Shown: positions 21,861 through 33,125 of the stretch, piece by piece
Layout of the letters: every line of letters begins with the position of its first letter
Position numbering within the stretch: the stretch's first letter is position 1
Translations under genes and position numbers: made by a program
The notes under the pieces: model-generated
What the model was told of the DNA's origin: nothing
Database searches by the model: none
Seen by the model: the letters and a program-made list of their open reading frames with translations, nothing else
Assembly (NCBI GenBank): GCA_023101725.1
Contig: JALJCO010001064.1
Span: 1 to 64,000 of the forward strand
Length of the DNA: 64,000 nucleotides
Source of the DNA: Atherinomorus stipes
Lineage: Eukaryota > Chordata > Actinopteri > Atheriniformes > Atherinidae
Direction: 5' to 3'

Positions 21861-21939
21861 TTAAGGAAAAGTGCCTTGGAGTTCTTTCTGCTCATCAATC
21901 TGAAAAAAAAAACCCACATTATTTTACATGAAGTGGTAA

Positions 21940-22006
21940 CATCACAGGAAGTGATGTCACCACACTTCCTGTTTCTGGAACTTCCTTTTTCCTGGTTCAG
22001 CAGCAC
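21940..22006 (+). promoter_or_regulatory. Unit D promoter: ETS/CRE-like cluster
   Basis: ACAGGAAG, then TGATGTCA (21952-21959, one base from a CRE), then CACTTCCTG and two more TTCC cores before the upstream ATG at 22007. The layout is that of unit A at 505-585. The paired GGAAGT and ACTTCC cores around the CRE-like site form an imperfect palindrome. Confidence 0.65.
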
Positions 22007-22075
22007 ATGGCAGACTCTTCATACAGTGAATGAAATCTGCTGCCATCCTTTGTGTAGCATCAGAGAGGAATTGAT
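22007..22075 (+). other. Unit D exon 1 with short upstream ORF
   Basis: ATG at 22007 opens MADSSYSE then TGA (22031-22033). The exon continues through the conserved CTGCTGCCATCC word to donor GTAAGT at 22076. The true 5' end is unknown. It is the probable first exon for the finger exon at 27657, an intron of about 5.6 kb. Confidence 0.6.
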
Positions 22076-22904
22076 GTAAGTTGATTTTTTTCAAGAAGAA
22101 GTTGTTAGAAACGTGTATTAGGAGTTATTTGGTTGAAAAAGATTTAAACTTTGCAAAAGGCATTGAGATATTGGTTATAACAGTATCTGCAGTGTTGTGG
22201 CACACGTGCATGAACAATTTTTTTCTACATCATGCTGAGCCATTAAAGCTTTATTCTAGGTAATTTTTTATGTGGCTGAGGTCAAGACTGATTTGCTGAC
22301 CACTCCCAAGCCCCCTCCCCCAATATATATATAAACCCAGAACTGTCAGTTCTAGTTCAGAGGGATTTCCATATAATCCCCTTTCAGACTTGTACGAAAA
22401 GTGATAATAGCGCGGACTTTGTCCTTTTATACCGTTTGGATTCAGACGTGTTCCAGTCTTTTGCCTCAGAGATGTAGCTGACACATTAGCATCCACCTAA
22501 TAGGAGCAGAAATGTTGTGACATGTCATTTTCACTGAACGCACAAGAAAATGTTTCAGACAAGGTTGAATGGAGAGCGTGGCTATGCTGACTTATCCACA
22601 ACATTTCCTGATGTCTAAAAGCACCCGGGGCGTAATAAGTCCGTAAGGAAGCGGAATGTTTGAAAAGACGAGTCCAGTAAAAGAGCAGATAAACTTTAGT
22701 CCTCATGTTCCGCAATGCAAGTCTGAAAGCGGGATTAATGTAAATTGTCTGTTATCTGATGACCTTTGCAATCATGAGAACAATTGTGGTAGTACAGCAA
22801 ACTTTCATCACCATTTTAAGTAAAGGTTTAATGAAGAAGTAACTTTCAGCTAACAGTGACATGTCCTTCACAATATGGAATAGGGCTGTAACGATTTGGT
22901 TTAA

Positions 22905-23928
22905 AGAGGAATTTGGCTTTTTTAACCTGGGGTCTGTTTTCATAAGTCCTTTCATATATTTGAGTGATGGAGAAAGGAATTTTCAAGATAGCCCCAGTTT
23001 TTATGCTGCATTCCATTGACCTCGGAACTGGGAAGTGGGAGCTGGGGGGTGACGTCACACCCGACCAACTTGTGTTCCAGTTCACTAGTCGGAAAATCAG
23101 TTAGCAGCCTAGCACAACAATGTAATTGCTAAGGCTATTGTTATTAGCCGTTGTTAGCACAGCTGGCACAGTTCATATACCACATGAAAAATGTGAATTA
23201 CACGACAGACACTACATCTGTATAAACCAATACTACATGTACGACTGATTTATCCAACAAAATAGTAAGTAGTAAGAAGTGTAAATAAATGTAACATTAC
23301 AGGAGCTTCTAAAACTGATAACACAGGGCGCGGCCATCTTTAAATCTGAACTCGGAGCTGCGAGGATTGTCTGACTTTCCGGGTGGGAAATCTGACTTCG
23401 GAGGGCTGTTCCAGTTGAAACTTCCCACTTGGAGCTGGGAATTTCCAACTTCCGAGTTAAAATGGAACGCAGCATTAGCCAGGCAGGCGGCGGAGCAGCC
23501 CAGCTAATGATAAAAATTGGGCAACTGGCCCATCTAAATTTGCCCTAAAAACGTCCTTTTTTTCCACACTGAAGGGCTCAGATAGTCTCAACCAGTGTCT
23601 GACAACATACTGGAGAGGAGAAATGAACGGAAGTATCTACATTATCTGGCCATTAGTATTTGTTTTGGTATCTGTGTCCAAATCTCGTTCCAAAATCGCA
23701 CGATAACTCGCATCAAAACACCGGTGGGGATTCTCCTATCTGCCTCAGGTGAAGAGCAATCGCCGAGTAATCTACATACCTTCGTTCATTTCTCCTCTCT
23801 AGTATGGTGTTGGACACTCTGTGAGACTATCCGAGCCATTCAGTGTGAAAAAAAACGTTTTAAGCGCGAACTTGGACGCAAGGGGTAAAAAAAAATTAAA
23901 TAAAAAAAAAACCCGGCAAAATTCCCCT
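22905..23928. mobile_element. TTAA element nested in the hAT-like element
   Basis: The TTAA sites are at 22901-22904 and 23929-23932. The ends AGAGGAATTTGGC and GGCAAAATTCCCCT are inverted. It carries a MITE of its own at 23004-23474. The open frame at 23595-23888 has no recognised domain. Confidence 0.75.
23004..23474. mobile_element. Innermost MITE, TGCTGC ends, TTA duplication
   Basis: 471 bp with ends TGCTGCATTCCATT and its inverse (AATGGAACGCAGCA), and TTA at 23001-23003 and 23475-23477. It is PIF/Harbinger-like by duplication length. A related copy is at 55875-56355, also nested inside another element. Confidence 0.8.
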
Positions 23929-24095
23929 TTAACAACGATTGATTCATATCACAATTTATGGTTTCTGATTTGATTCATGGACGGTATTGGTTCATTTAGA
24001 ACAATATAATTCAATTCAGTAACTTGAAATCAAATCAAAAAGCATGAATTGTGCTATGAATCGAATAGCTATTAAACCCAGTCTTTACACCCCTA

Positions 24096-24502
24096 CTCTA
24101 TACTGCTAAGTACTTCCCAACACTGCCCCCAGTGTCTAGTGGTGCTACAACATTTGCTCAATCAGGGTACTTGCAGGCAAAGCCCTGAAAACTGCCTTAA
24201 TTACCTACATGAAGCTAAAAGAGGATTAAAGGCTCTGAATTTGTCTTTAAAGTGCTGATGACACAACCTTAGCTTCAAATAACTTTGCCATTTAACAACA
24301 CACCGAGACAAAATAAGTAGTTCTGTGCAGTTAGAATTTAATCAGACGTGCATTTACGTAAATATCTGATGTTTAGGAGATTTGGCTAAATGCTAATAGC
24401 TTTTCAATAGCACCATCAACTCTCAAGTCTTCTGTGTGGGAGGACTTTAACCCCTTAGAGGACATAGGCAGGCTGGGGAAACTACAATATATGATCAAAA
24501 AC

Positions 24503-24534
<32 letters not shown>

Positions 24535-25653
24535 CAAAGCAAATTTCATGCCAGGGGCACTTTAAGCGGTTTCATTTCAGTTTTACTGTAACTGTCACAA
24601 CGGAAAATAAAAAAACAAGGAAAATAAAAATCTGCAACTTTTTAAAAATTTTTTATAAATGCCAAGAACTGAAAACTCATTAGCTTGTTGTCTTCTTGCA
24701 AACTTTTCCAGATCTTCCTTTTGCCTTCTTTTCTCTAGATTACAGACAAACGTGAAAGTGGACGGGACGTGCTGGGGACGACGGGTTGTTGCATTTTTTT
24801 CCCTGAAGGAAGGTAAGCAAGCCACAATCAGATGTCTGTTTTTTCTCGACAAACGTTAAGTGTCTGGTTGCAATAACGTTAAACAACTGCGATTTGCTGA
24901 ACTTTAGCCATGCATTGTCATCATTTTCACACACAAATTTATAAAAACTTATACCAGCTCATTAAAAATATACTTGGAAAGCATACGAAACAGACTAAAA
25001 CAGCGGCGCACGGAGAAGGTCACGATAATGGTGGATAATCCAGAGCTGATAGCAGTTGCCTTTGATATGCTTTGTACTGGTACTGACCCACCAGCAGTAT
25101 TTGACACTATTGTGCATCATTGTCCTCATTAAAAGGAGGGAATGTGTAATGGAAAGGGAATGGAGCTACAGCTGTGCAACAAATACACACTTCCCGTTTC
25201 CACCAGAGTCCTCCAGACACTTTGGATGAAGGTCTCAGTCAGGACTGGTGGGGACATGTAATGATTCACTGACAGCGTTCGGCATGACCATTTTCCCATG
25301 TCACACCAATCCTTTACTAAACTTTGCCAGATCTTCGAGAAAGTGATTGAGCCCTGAGCCTACCTATCCGCACACCAGTTCCTGCCGGGATGCGTGATGC
25401 CATAGTTATAAATAAAGAAGCATGCTGTGCAGAGCAACGTTTGATCGCTGGTACAAGTACCCCTGTAGGCTACTAAAAAGACCAAGAGTCCTTGTAGATA
25501 GTACATGCACTTAACACAATTTAGTTTTTGTCAGTGGGGATATTCCAGCATTTACATGGCCAAATATTCGGGAGTAGACCCAGAGTATGGGTTACTCCTT
25601 TAAAGAGTGTGACAGTTGTGATAGTTACAGTAAACTGAAATTAAACCACTTAA
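24096..25653. other. Intron D stretch with repeat fragment and poly(A)
   Basis: 24452-24561 is the inverted end of the element at 25654 (CAGGCTGGGGAAACTACAAT, ATTTCATGCCAGGGGCACTT), interrupted by 29 A at 24505-24533 and closed by TTAA at 24562. The rest has no recognised gene. Frames around 24595-24934 lack motifs. Confidence 0.5.
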
Positions 25654-27389
25654 AAAGTGCCCCTGGCATGAAATTTGCGGTTTTATTTTGAGGTTTTTGA
25701 TCATATATTTTAGTTTCCCCAGCCTGTCTATGTCCCATAAGGGATTAAATTATAGATTGGTATTTCCCTTTTCTCTGGGTGTGTCTGCCTACTTGGCGAA
25801 GTTGGCATTCACAAATGGGCTGATTGGCAATTCAGCGTATTTTACTCCAAGTGCAGCTTATGACGCCATGACTTCATGCCAATTACCCCCCTCCAAGACC
25901 GACAATGACAAACCGCCATCATGCATCCCATTTACATCAGAACGGCTCTCTACCAAGGTTATAATAGTTGTGGATTTTTTATTAGTTTCAGTTTTTATTT
26001 AGTTTTGACTTTTTGTTCTTCAATTCAGTTAGTTTTAGTTAGTTTTTTTTTAAACATATTTGCTAGTTTTTATTAGCTTTTATTTTTTGTACAATGCTTA
26101 GTTTTAGTTTAGTTTTTAACTTCAGTTTCAATCTTAGTTTTAGTTTTTTGGGGATTTTTTTCCATAAATTATAGGCATTTGTCTGGCGTGACATTCAAAA
26201 TCATCAGAAAGTCACTAGAAATAAAAGCAAAGTAAATAGATTCAATAGAAATGGATTTCATATCAACCCCAAAAGCTTATGTATTAAATACATTTACATA
26301 AACTAAAACTAAGGATGTTTTTGTAATAATTTTAGTTAGTTTTTTAAAGACACAATACAGTTTCAGTGAGTTATGTTTTTTTGAAAAACTGTCATTTTTA
26401 TTTTTATTTCAGTTAAGGAAAATGTTTTGTCAATTTTAGTTTTCGTTTTTTCGTTAGTTTTAGTTAACTATAAAAACCTTGCTCTGTACCTGGTGTACAA
26501 AGGACAACAGCAATCTTTTTGTCCTCCCCACTGAAAAGCTTGTGGATGATTTCATTTCTGCAGGAATGTGCCGACCGAAGAAACGCAAAGTTTCTAATAA
26601 ACGTTTCTCATCATGTTCGTGTCTTTTATCTCTGATGGAAACTGATGTTTGTGATGATTCCAGTTTATAATTCTTTGCGTTGTACGCGGGTGTTCAGCTG
26701 CGCACATAGGTTTGCAATCAGGTCTTCATCATCATCATCACCACTGTTTCTGTACGCTCCGGTCAGACGAAGACAGATCTAACCTGCAGAATTAGTGTAA
26801 TATGTCTTTAGTATTAATTTTTAACGGAATTCGGGTCATGGGTGAAGTAAATAATTCAGGGAAACTTGTTGCTGGAATATAAAGCTGTTTTCTTCTTAAA
26901 CTCTATTCATACTCGTGCTACATCAGCGTCTGTGTCATGACCGCCGTACGTCCTGTGTAGGTCCACAGAGGCGCAATGTGAACTTCTTTAAGCCTGACAT
27001 GCGGTCGCGTTTAACAGAACACAGCAACTCTATTTTTACTCCAACATGAGTGTGTGGAGAGGCGCGTGTCTGCAGGTTACTGCTGAGTGTATGGGCGAAC
27101 GTCTCCAGGTATCTCCGTATCACTCCACCTCCTCTCCGTGATAGCATGTTTCATCAGATGAGGACCACAGAGACTCATTGACAACAGAGGCACATGGTAA
27201 CAAGTGTGCCTTATGGTCCCGCCCACTGAACCTCGTACGCCAGTGTTAACAGTAGTGCTAACTGGTAGCGCCTGCTATTCAATGACGAGGCTTAGTTACG
27301 GCGAACAATCCTTTCATCCAGTATTGACATACTTAGAGTCCGACTACAAAGGGACCAAAAGTCACCGGGAATTTCATGCCACTGGCACT
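25654..27389. mobile_element. TTAA element with GTGCCCCTGGCATG ends
   Basis: TTAA at 25650-25653 and 27390-27393. The ends AAAGTGCCCCTGGCATGAAA and TTTCATGCCACTGGCACT are inverted. The 1.7 kb carries a nested hAT-like element at 25954-26481. It inserted exactly at the start of the conserved pre-acceptor block of unit D. No transposase was recognised. Confidence 0.75.
25954..26481. mobile_element. Nested hAT-like MITE, CAAGGTTATAATAGTT ends
   Basis: The ends CAAGGTTATAATAGTT and AACTATAAAAACCTTG are inverted. The 8-bp flanks CTCTCTAC and CTCTGTAC agree at 7 of 8. The inside is TAGTTTTAGTT-rich, typical of this fish family. Confidence 0.8.
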
Positions 27390-27393
27390 TTAA

Positions 27394-27656
27394 TTTGTTA
27401 TTTTGTGACACATTCAGAAAATTGCTTTAATTTCCAAGGTGTACAAGAGGAAATAATGGTTGCACCAAATAATCTTCCTACCTTTCATGCTGTATTGAGG
27501 AATTTTATTTATAAATTCATGTGTAATATTGAGGCATTACTGAGCTAAAAGTTAATAAGTAAACTGCAGTTGCCCTCAATAATGTGTAACTTTTCTGGTG
27601 GTGTTATAAGTCACAGTTGTACCCAATCAAATTGTGTATTTCATTATTCCCTGCAG
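27394..27656 (+). promoter_or_regulatory. Conserved pre-acceptor intron block, unit D (uninterrupted)
   Basis: The cleanest copy of the block: GACACATTCAGAAAATTGC, CATGCTGTATTGAGG, GTGTAATATTGAGGC, GGTGTTATAAGTCACAGTTG, then TTCCCTGCAG (acceptor to 27656). A second TTGCAG follows at 27662-27667 and may be an alternative acceptor. It serves as the empty-site reference for insertions in units A, F and G. Confidence 0.55.
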
Positions 27657-28047
27657 ATTTCTTGCAGCTGTTGGGGAAAGGTGTGCTGTGAATGAACACC
27701 AACACTGAGTGAAAACCAGACCAAAAACATGATTTTATATGAAAGAAGATAAATAAGAACACTCAAGCAGACAGGAGGACGAGCCACCCAACTGGCTGTG
27801 AGAGATTTCACCAGTTTCCCAAATACAACTGTTTCTGTGCGGAATGAAGAAAAGGAGAAACATCAGTGCTCAAGACTTGATCGTATTTGAATGAAAAACA
27901 ACAAAGAGGAGAAAACATCCAATTAAAAGCTCAGTTAAACTGAATAAACTGTGTAATGTAGATTTTAGAAGACTATGACCAGTGACAAAACTACATCCAA
28001 ATAGTCAGACTCACCCAATACTAGTGAAAAGACGCAGTCCTTTGACG

Positions 28048-28944
28048 ATGAAAAGGGGAGGCATTAATGGTGTTGATTATGACCAATGGCAGAAGCCTTT
28101 ATCAGATTCTGAATCTGAAGCCGGTGATGATGAGGGAAGGATGACACCTGAATCTGGGGAGAAATCATTTAGTTGTGACTTTTGTGGAAAAAGTTTTTGC
28201 TCTAAGTTAAACTGTGACAGGCATATCATATGGCATTTGAGCGGAAAAAAGCAATATGATTGTGATGTTTGTCGAAAAATATTTAGCAAAAAGATTCAAC
28301 TCCACCAGCACATGAAAATTCATTCTGAAGAGAAACCATTTGATAATGACATTTACAGAAAAAGATTTGACGAAAATGAACATCTTAGAAGCCACGTGAG
28401 AGTCCACACTGGAGAGAAGCTATGTAATTGTGATGATTGTGTTAGAAGAATATGTAATAATACAAATTTTAACAGCCACATGAGAATTCACACTGGCGAG
28501 AAACCATTTAGCTGTGAAATTTGTAAGAAAGGATTGAGCAACATGACAGGTTTAAAAGCGCATATGAGAATTCACACTGGAGAGAAATCATTTAGCTGTG
28601 AAATTTGCAAGAAAGGATTGAGCAACATGAGAAGTTTAAAAGTGCATATGAGAATTCACACTGAAGAGAAACCATTTAGCTGTGACATTTGTAGTAAAAA
28701 ATTGCGGTCTGGGACTAGTCTGAAAAGCCACAAGAGAATTCACACTGGAGAAAAGCCATTTTGCTGTAGCTTTTGTAGTAAAAAATTTCGGTGCAAGACT
28801 AGTCTGCGAAGGCACAAGAGAATTCACACTGGAGAAAAACCATTTAGCTGTGGTATCTGCAAAAGAAGGTTTAACTGTCACTCAAATCTCAAGAGGCATA
28901 TCAATTGCCACAACAAAAAGGAACAATTTGGCTGTGATAAATAA
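28048..28944 (+). CDS. C2H2 zinc-finger protein, unit D (9 fingers)
   Basis: 298 residues from the conserved Met at 28048; the open frame reaches 27982, but that codon is GTG. Leader: [20 protein letters not shown]. The X11 first finger and the second finger are absent. The array starts with a finger equal to finger 3 of unit E (ending RHIIWH). Finger 3 here (DNDIYRKRFDENEHLRSH) has lost both zinc Cys. Fingers 5 and 6 are near identical (EICKKGLSNM...), a recent duplication, as are 7 and 8 (SKK...RHKRIH type). The frame ends FGCDK then TAA. It probably acts as a nuclear DNA-binding protein; the exon 1 to finger-exon pairing is by order and homology. Confidence 0.8.
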   Translation: MKRGGINGVDYDQWQKPLSDSESEAGDDEGRMTPESGEKSFSCDFCGKSFCSKLNCDRHIIWHLSGKKQYDCDVCRKIFSKKIQLHQHMKIHSEEKPFDNDIYRKRFDENEHLRSHVRVHTGEKLCNCDDCVRRICNNTNFNSHMRIHTGEKPFSCEICKKGLSNMTGLKAHMRIHTGEKSFSCEICKKGLSNMRSLKVHMRIHTEEKPFSCDICSKKLRSGTSLKSHKRIHTGEKPFCCSFCSKKFRCKTSLRRHKRIHTGEKPFSCGICKRRFNCHSNLKRHINCHNKKEQFGCDK

Positions 28945-29204
28945 GTTTTGAAACTACAGTGAGCTTAAAACACACAAGAATCCACACTGAAGGAAACCCA
29001 TTTATTTGTGACGATTGTTGAAAAAGACAATTACTTCAAAATGATTGGAAATTTCAATTCAAGCCCAAAACCTACCTGCTTTTGGTGTACAATGACAAAA
29101 GGTTAGTTGATTGAAATTTATTCATTCTAGTTACTTTTCAGAAGGATGGATAATATGTAAAAAGATTAAAAATAGTTATAATATTGTGTGTACTGTATGA
29201 GTAA
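28945..29204 (+). other. Decayed finger tail and 3' flank of unit D
   Basis: After the stop, words such as CACACAAGAATCCACACTG and TGTGACGATTGTTG show one further finger in decay, matched by 40614-40690 in unit E. The last bases run to the MITE at 29205. Confidence 0.5.
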
Positions 29205-29828
29205 AGCCTGGGATACACTGTGTGATATTTTCAGTCATTGCTTGCAGCCCCAACTCAAATTGGGCGAATCAGTCACATAGTTCAAAAGTTGACAGCTTGT
29301 ATAACCAAACTATGCGGATTCAATCTGACCACTCACACTGTACATCCTCAAAGAAAAATAGAGGTAGGCTAGTAGTAGAAGAAGAGGAAGACAGAGAAGA
29401 AGACGACGACAACAGCAGCAGCAGCAGCAACAGTATGTTATCACAAAAAAAATGCGCTGCCGCGTTCTACAATGAGAACTCCATCCAAATGACAAGCCGG
29501 GTCGCCATGCTGCCTCTTGTTTACTTTTGTTTTTGTTTCGCGTATGCAAAATTTTAAAATCTGAGGAAAGAGTTCTCAGTCTGATCGTGGCTCCGCTTCA
29601 ACATGAGATTCACTCATGAGCCACGACCAAAATATCAAACAGGCTTGATTTTCTTGCAACTCACAATTTCTGATCATGAGTTCGTTGTGAGGTGCCAATC
29701 GCCCCGTGACCCCCTTGTATACTGCATGACATACAATTTGGCCAAGAGTCGGCCCAATCCCCAAAATTGTGGCACGACAGGAAAATCGGCTAAAAAATGG
29801 CCAAAAATTGCACAGTGTATGCCGGACT
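29205..29828. mobile_element. MITE, TAA duplication, in 3' flank of unit D
   Basis: The ends AGCCTGGGATACACTGTG and CACAGTGTATGCCGGACT are imperfect inverted repeats, with TAA at 29202-29204 and 29829-29831. The matching place in unit E (about 40858) has one TAA and no insert. An acidic open frame at 29222-29557 lies wholly inside the element. Confidence 0.75.
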
Positions 29829-29952
29829 TAAAGCGCTCCTTATTGGAAACAGTTTGGTTATGTATGTTGTATGTTCTTTGATAGAAAAAAAAACAGTTCA
29901 ACATATGTGAGATGTCAGAAAGACTACACATTGATTCCACCACTGTAAACTT

Positions 29953-29958
29953 AATAAA
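29953..29958 (+). terminator. Polyadenylation signal, unit D
   Basis: AATAAA in CACTGTAAACTTAATAAAAT, identical in context to the unit E signal at 41007-41012. It places the end of the unit D transcript about 1 kb after its stop, with one MITE inside the 3' UTR. Confidence 0.65.
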
Positions 29959-29997
29959 ATACCTGTATATAAGTGCTACTATGTTGTCTTTATTATG

Positions 29998-30680
29998 CTG
30001 GGGACACATTACACGACTGTCACAGTTGTTGCAGATTTAGAAAAGTCTGAGGAATTTACACCAACCAACTGGATTTTGTAGTTTAATTCAAAGATTGGGG
30101 ATAACACATTTAACGACCGTATCCTCCACAGGATCACACACAAGATCATTCAACCCGACTGACGTAAATCATCTGTCCTTATCAGTAGGTGGCGGAAATG
30201 CACAGACATGTTACATGCCCACCACCATAGAGAAAAGAAGGAAAGGACACAAATAATCTTCCAGATTCTCGGGCAAATACTGTGCACCTGCCACAGCTAT
30301 ATGAATTTATCCTTCAACTGTACAGTCCAGCTTCTTTTCCATTTTGTTGTTGTAGCCATTTGTTGTCGCATCTGGGGTAGCATGTGTTTCTCGTGTGATG
30401 TGATTTGTGAGTTCTCATTGCCTGTTTAACACCAGTATTTTTCAGTGTGGCTCCCAGTGGGATGTGGTTTGCTCTGGATTTCGAACGTGTTCGAGTACGA
30501 CTGAGTTCATGTCGGTTCCTAAAACACACCAGGTCTGTGTCGCCTCCCCATACATACTTGATAGATTTTTCCACCGACTGGCAAGCCAGACTGTTCCCAA
30601 CTAGCCCCAACTGGTGCAGACGACACCCGACTGACAGTCGTGGGTAAAATCAGGCAAATAATCATGTTGTGTGTCCTCAG
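29998..30680. mobile_element. Imperfect inverted-repeat MITE just after the poly(A) site
   Basis: The ends CTGGGGACACATTACACGAC and its diverged inverse (ATGTTGTGTGTCCTCAG) bound about 680 bp absent from the aligned place in unit E (about 41045). The host words (GTCTT... and GAGCAGTCTGGAC) resume on either side. The target duplication is not clear. Confidence 0.65.
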
Positions 30681-31079
30681 TTCCAAAAGAGCAGTCTGGA
30701 CTACCATGCGTTATTACAGAGTGCAAACAGATTTATGGCAACCCCTGAGAGAGAATACTAAAGTGATGTTGATGTGTTTTTGTTGTTGTTTTTTGTTTTT
30801 TTTTTAAGTCTGGCCACAAATGATTGGGTGTTTGCTCCAAGACATGTTGCTTAAATAATATCTTCGGGGAGGGTGCCTACAAAATACCATCTATTATCGC
30901 AGTATAAATTAGAAAAATCCCAAAGATGACAAAACAATGTCACCATGACAACACCAGCCAATTCTGATGTTTCAGAAGACTTTGTCACTGTACCCAGTGC
31001 AATGAAATTTTGTTTTCAGTACAACCTGCCAAACCGGGCAGACTGAGGGTGCAGCCACATGAGCAGCACACTTGTTAGT
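30681..31079 (+). other. 3' flank of unit D
   Basis: The first part aligns with 41055-41130 (GAGCAGTCT, TTATTACAGAGTGCAAA, GGCAACCCCTGAG). The rest is unique and AT-rich, with no gene seen. Confidence 0.4.
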
Positions 31080-32426
31080 GACCGTGTCCCAAACCGTGCA
31101 CTTGAGCACTTCAAACACTGTTTTTGAGTGTGTAGTGCACACATGGTGTCATTTAAGCAACAATTTCAGTGCACTGAAAGTACCAGGATGTTGACCTAAT
31201 CCGCTCAAAAATGCAGTGCAGAATGAAGCACACTACTCGCACTAAATGGACACCATCTTGTGAACGTGGAGGACGAGGCAGGACTTTCAAACTGCTTTCA
31301 GAGCTGAATAATGGCGATGAATGACGCGGTGGCGACCCCTGCTGCATCGGAGGCGGTATTGTACTGATTTAAAGCAGAACTCAGTAACTTCAGCTCGGGG
31401 CTCCCCCTAGTGGCGTCCTTTCACTGTCGTGTTCAACCCCCCCTTACACCCCCACAGCACACAGACGGCTTCTCTACCTGTCTTTCCTCTATTTTGATGG
31501 CTGGATATATTTCTAAGCTTTTACTAGCTTGTTGATGCTACTTTGCTGCGTTGGTAGCAGCACCTCGTCTCCCTCTGCTCAAAGCAAAGTCCTGTATTTT
31601 CTGAAACGGGATGTTTTACCCGCGATTTGCGGGTAAATATGCCATGAATTATATTTTTCACTGGTGTTGGCGAGTAGCAGGTAAGAATACGAACTTTTAT
31701 TTACTTTTTGCGGACGTGACAAGTGATTATTGAGCCTGAAGCAGTGATGCTTCACCCGGCGCCCAGGCAGCGCAAGCCACGTGAATCACTCTGGTCCAGC
31801 AAAGAGTTGGTTATGAGAGCCAGGAGCCGTGTTTAGGTGGTGTGAAGGTAAAGAAATGTTTTCTTCGAATTAGCGCTGGTAGTCTGGTTCAAATCAGAGC
31901 TGGAAGCAGCTCGGTAGATAGGGGACCTGAGTACCGTACAGCGGTTTCTGTTGTCGCAAGTTCTGCTCGGGTCGACGCAGGCAAAGTTGTTTTTAGCTGC
32001 TCGCAGGCCAGAGGCCCCGGCGGGAGGGGGGGGGGACATTGAATCGCTCCGTAAACACTTTGTTTAGCCCCACGGGGATTCCGAAAAGCATTTATTGAGG
32101 TAAAAAAGTTACTGAGTTTCCCCTTTAAGTAACGTTTATGAAATGATGTAGACATAATCACTAATGTATATTGTGGCATGCTACCAAGCTGTTCACTCCC
32201 TGATGACAGTTATGATCTGGTCATGTGTTTGAGGCTGCGGTTATACCAGCTCAGTAGAGTTAGCTCAGGTTAGCGGGCAATGCTAGTTCGTCACTTCCTG
32301 TAAGTGCAGTGCTCTGTTTGGGTCAGCATTTAGCGACAATAGTGTGCACTACAAACAAAGTACACAGTGCACACTATGCCCTTAATTCCAGTGCACTCAG
32401 GAAAGTGCGTGGATTGAGACACGGCC
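31080..32426. mobile_element. GGCCGTGTC element, copy 2, inverted to copy 1
   Basis: GACCGTGTCCC at the left and GAGACACGGCC at the right, flanked by AGT (31077-31079, 32427-32429). Read in reverse it follows copy 1 (18994-20029) closely, but lacks the TAGGGATGGG insert and has gained a TTAA element at 31373-32124. Confidence 0.8.
31373..32124. mobile_element. TTAA element nested in GGCCGTGTC copy 2
   Basis: TTAA at 31369-31372 and 32125-32128. The inverted ends are AGCAGAACTCAGTAACTT and AGTTACTGAGTTTCCCCT. Copy 1 of the host element (about 19735-19750) is empty here, reading ACTTAAATCAAG. The internal frames show no domain. Confidence 0.85.
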
Positions 32427-32607
32427 AGTGCTTTAGATAGTGTTTGTTTAGATAGTGTATAAAAAGTCTGTGCAGTCAGGCTTTTTTTTTTTTAACTCAA
32501 ATGAAAAGAAAAAAAAACTATACATTTTTTCTGTTTTTGTTTTTTGACCAAAAATGAAAAATCGGATAACAGACCATTATCTGTTTTCCGATTTTGGCCA
32601 AAGACCA

Positions 32608-32775
32608 CTATGAGCCTGTCTCAAACCCCACACTTGCCAGAGTGCACTTCATTTTTGGCTGTTATTAGGGCAGCATCGTGGTACTTTCAGTGCACTGGAT
32701 GGTCGCTTAAATGACACCATGTGTGCACTACACACTCAAAAACAGTGTTTGAAGTGCGCGGTTTGGGACTGACCC
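32608..32775. mobile_element. Short deletion form of the GGCCGTGTC element
   Basis: GCCTGTCTCAAACCCC at the left and GCGCGGTTTGGGACTGAC at the right enclose only the terminal GTGCACT-rich parts. It is about 170 bp against about 1 kb in copy 1. Confidence 0.6.
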
Positions 32776-32979
32776 ATTTTGTGGCAAGGTACACAACGAT
32801 TGGGCCTGGGCGGAATTCGATCCCAAGACTCCTTTGAGACACTTTAATGTAAGACACTTGACTTTTAAGCATTTATTTTAATATTTATATATTAAAATAC
32901 AAAAGTCTACAACTGCTCTGTAGTTTAAAGGAAGATACAGGTGAAAACGGTTCACTGTGCAAGTACTTTGTAAGCAATT

Positions 32980-33052
32980 ACATCATTACAGGAAGTGATG
33001 TCACCACGCTTCCTGTTTTGTGACTTCCTTTTTCCTGGTTGAACAGCAGCAC
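32980..33052 (+). promoter_or_regulatory. Unit E promoter: ETS/CRE-like cluster
   Basis: ACAGGAAG, TGATGTCA (32996-33003), CGCTTCCTG, GACTTCCTTTTTCCTGG, then the upstream ATG at 33053. The sequence upstream (32895-32980) also matches unit G (57290-57360), so E and G share a longer promoter than the other units. Confidence 0.65.
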
Positions 33053-33125
33053 ATGGCAAACTCTTCATACAATGTCTGAATGTAATCTGCAGTCATCCTT
33101 GATGAAGCAACTTTGAGGCAGTGCT
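33053..33125 (+). other. Unit E exon 1 with short upstream ORF
   Basis: ATG 33053 opens MANSSYNV then TGA (33077-33079). The donor is GTAAGT at 33126. It is the presumed first exon for the finger exon at 39469. Confidence 0.6.

Larger units (their letters stand above)
22881..24095. mobile_element. Outer hAT-like element of a three-level nest
   Basis: TAGGGCTGTAACGATT at the left and TTTACACCCCTA at the right are inverted ends of the common fish hAT-like family with TAGGG(C/G)TGTAA termini. Its core (AACAACGATTGATTCATATC, CACAATTTATGG) is split by a TTAA element at 22905-23928. A clean 8-bp duplication was not found. Confidence 0.6.

Noticed and set aside
24595..24934. Lys/Arg-rich frames on both strands
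   Set aside because: No motif, mutual overlap, in an intron with repeat fragments.
27982..28047. Longer N-terminus for unit D (and similar at 12907 and 49707)
   Set aside because: The first codons there are GTG, TTG and GTG; the first ATG in frame is the conserved leader Met.
29222..29557. Frame with EEEDREEDDDN and a Ser run
   Set aside because: Wholly inside the MITE 29205-29828, made by GAA/GAC/AGC triplets, and absent from the paralogous site in unit E.
31842..32042. Two overlapping frames around 31833-32179 as a gene
   Set aside because: Inside the nested TTAA element, absent from the empty site in copy 1, no domain seen.
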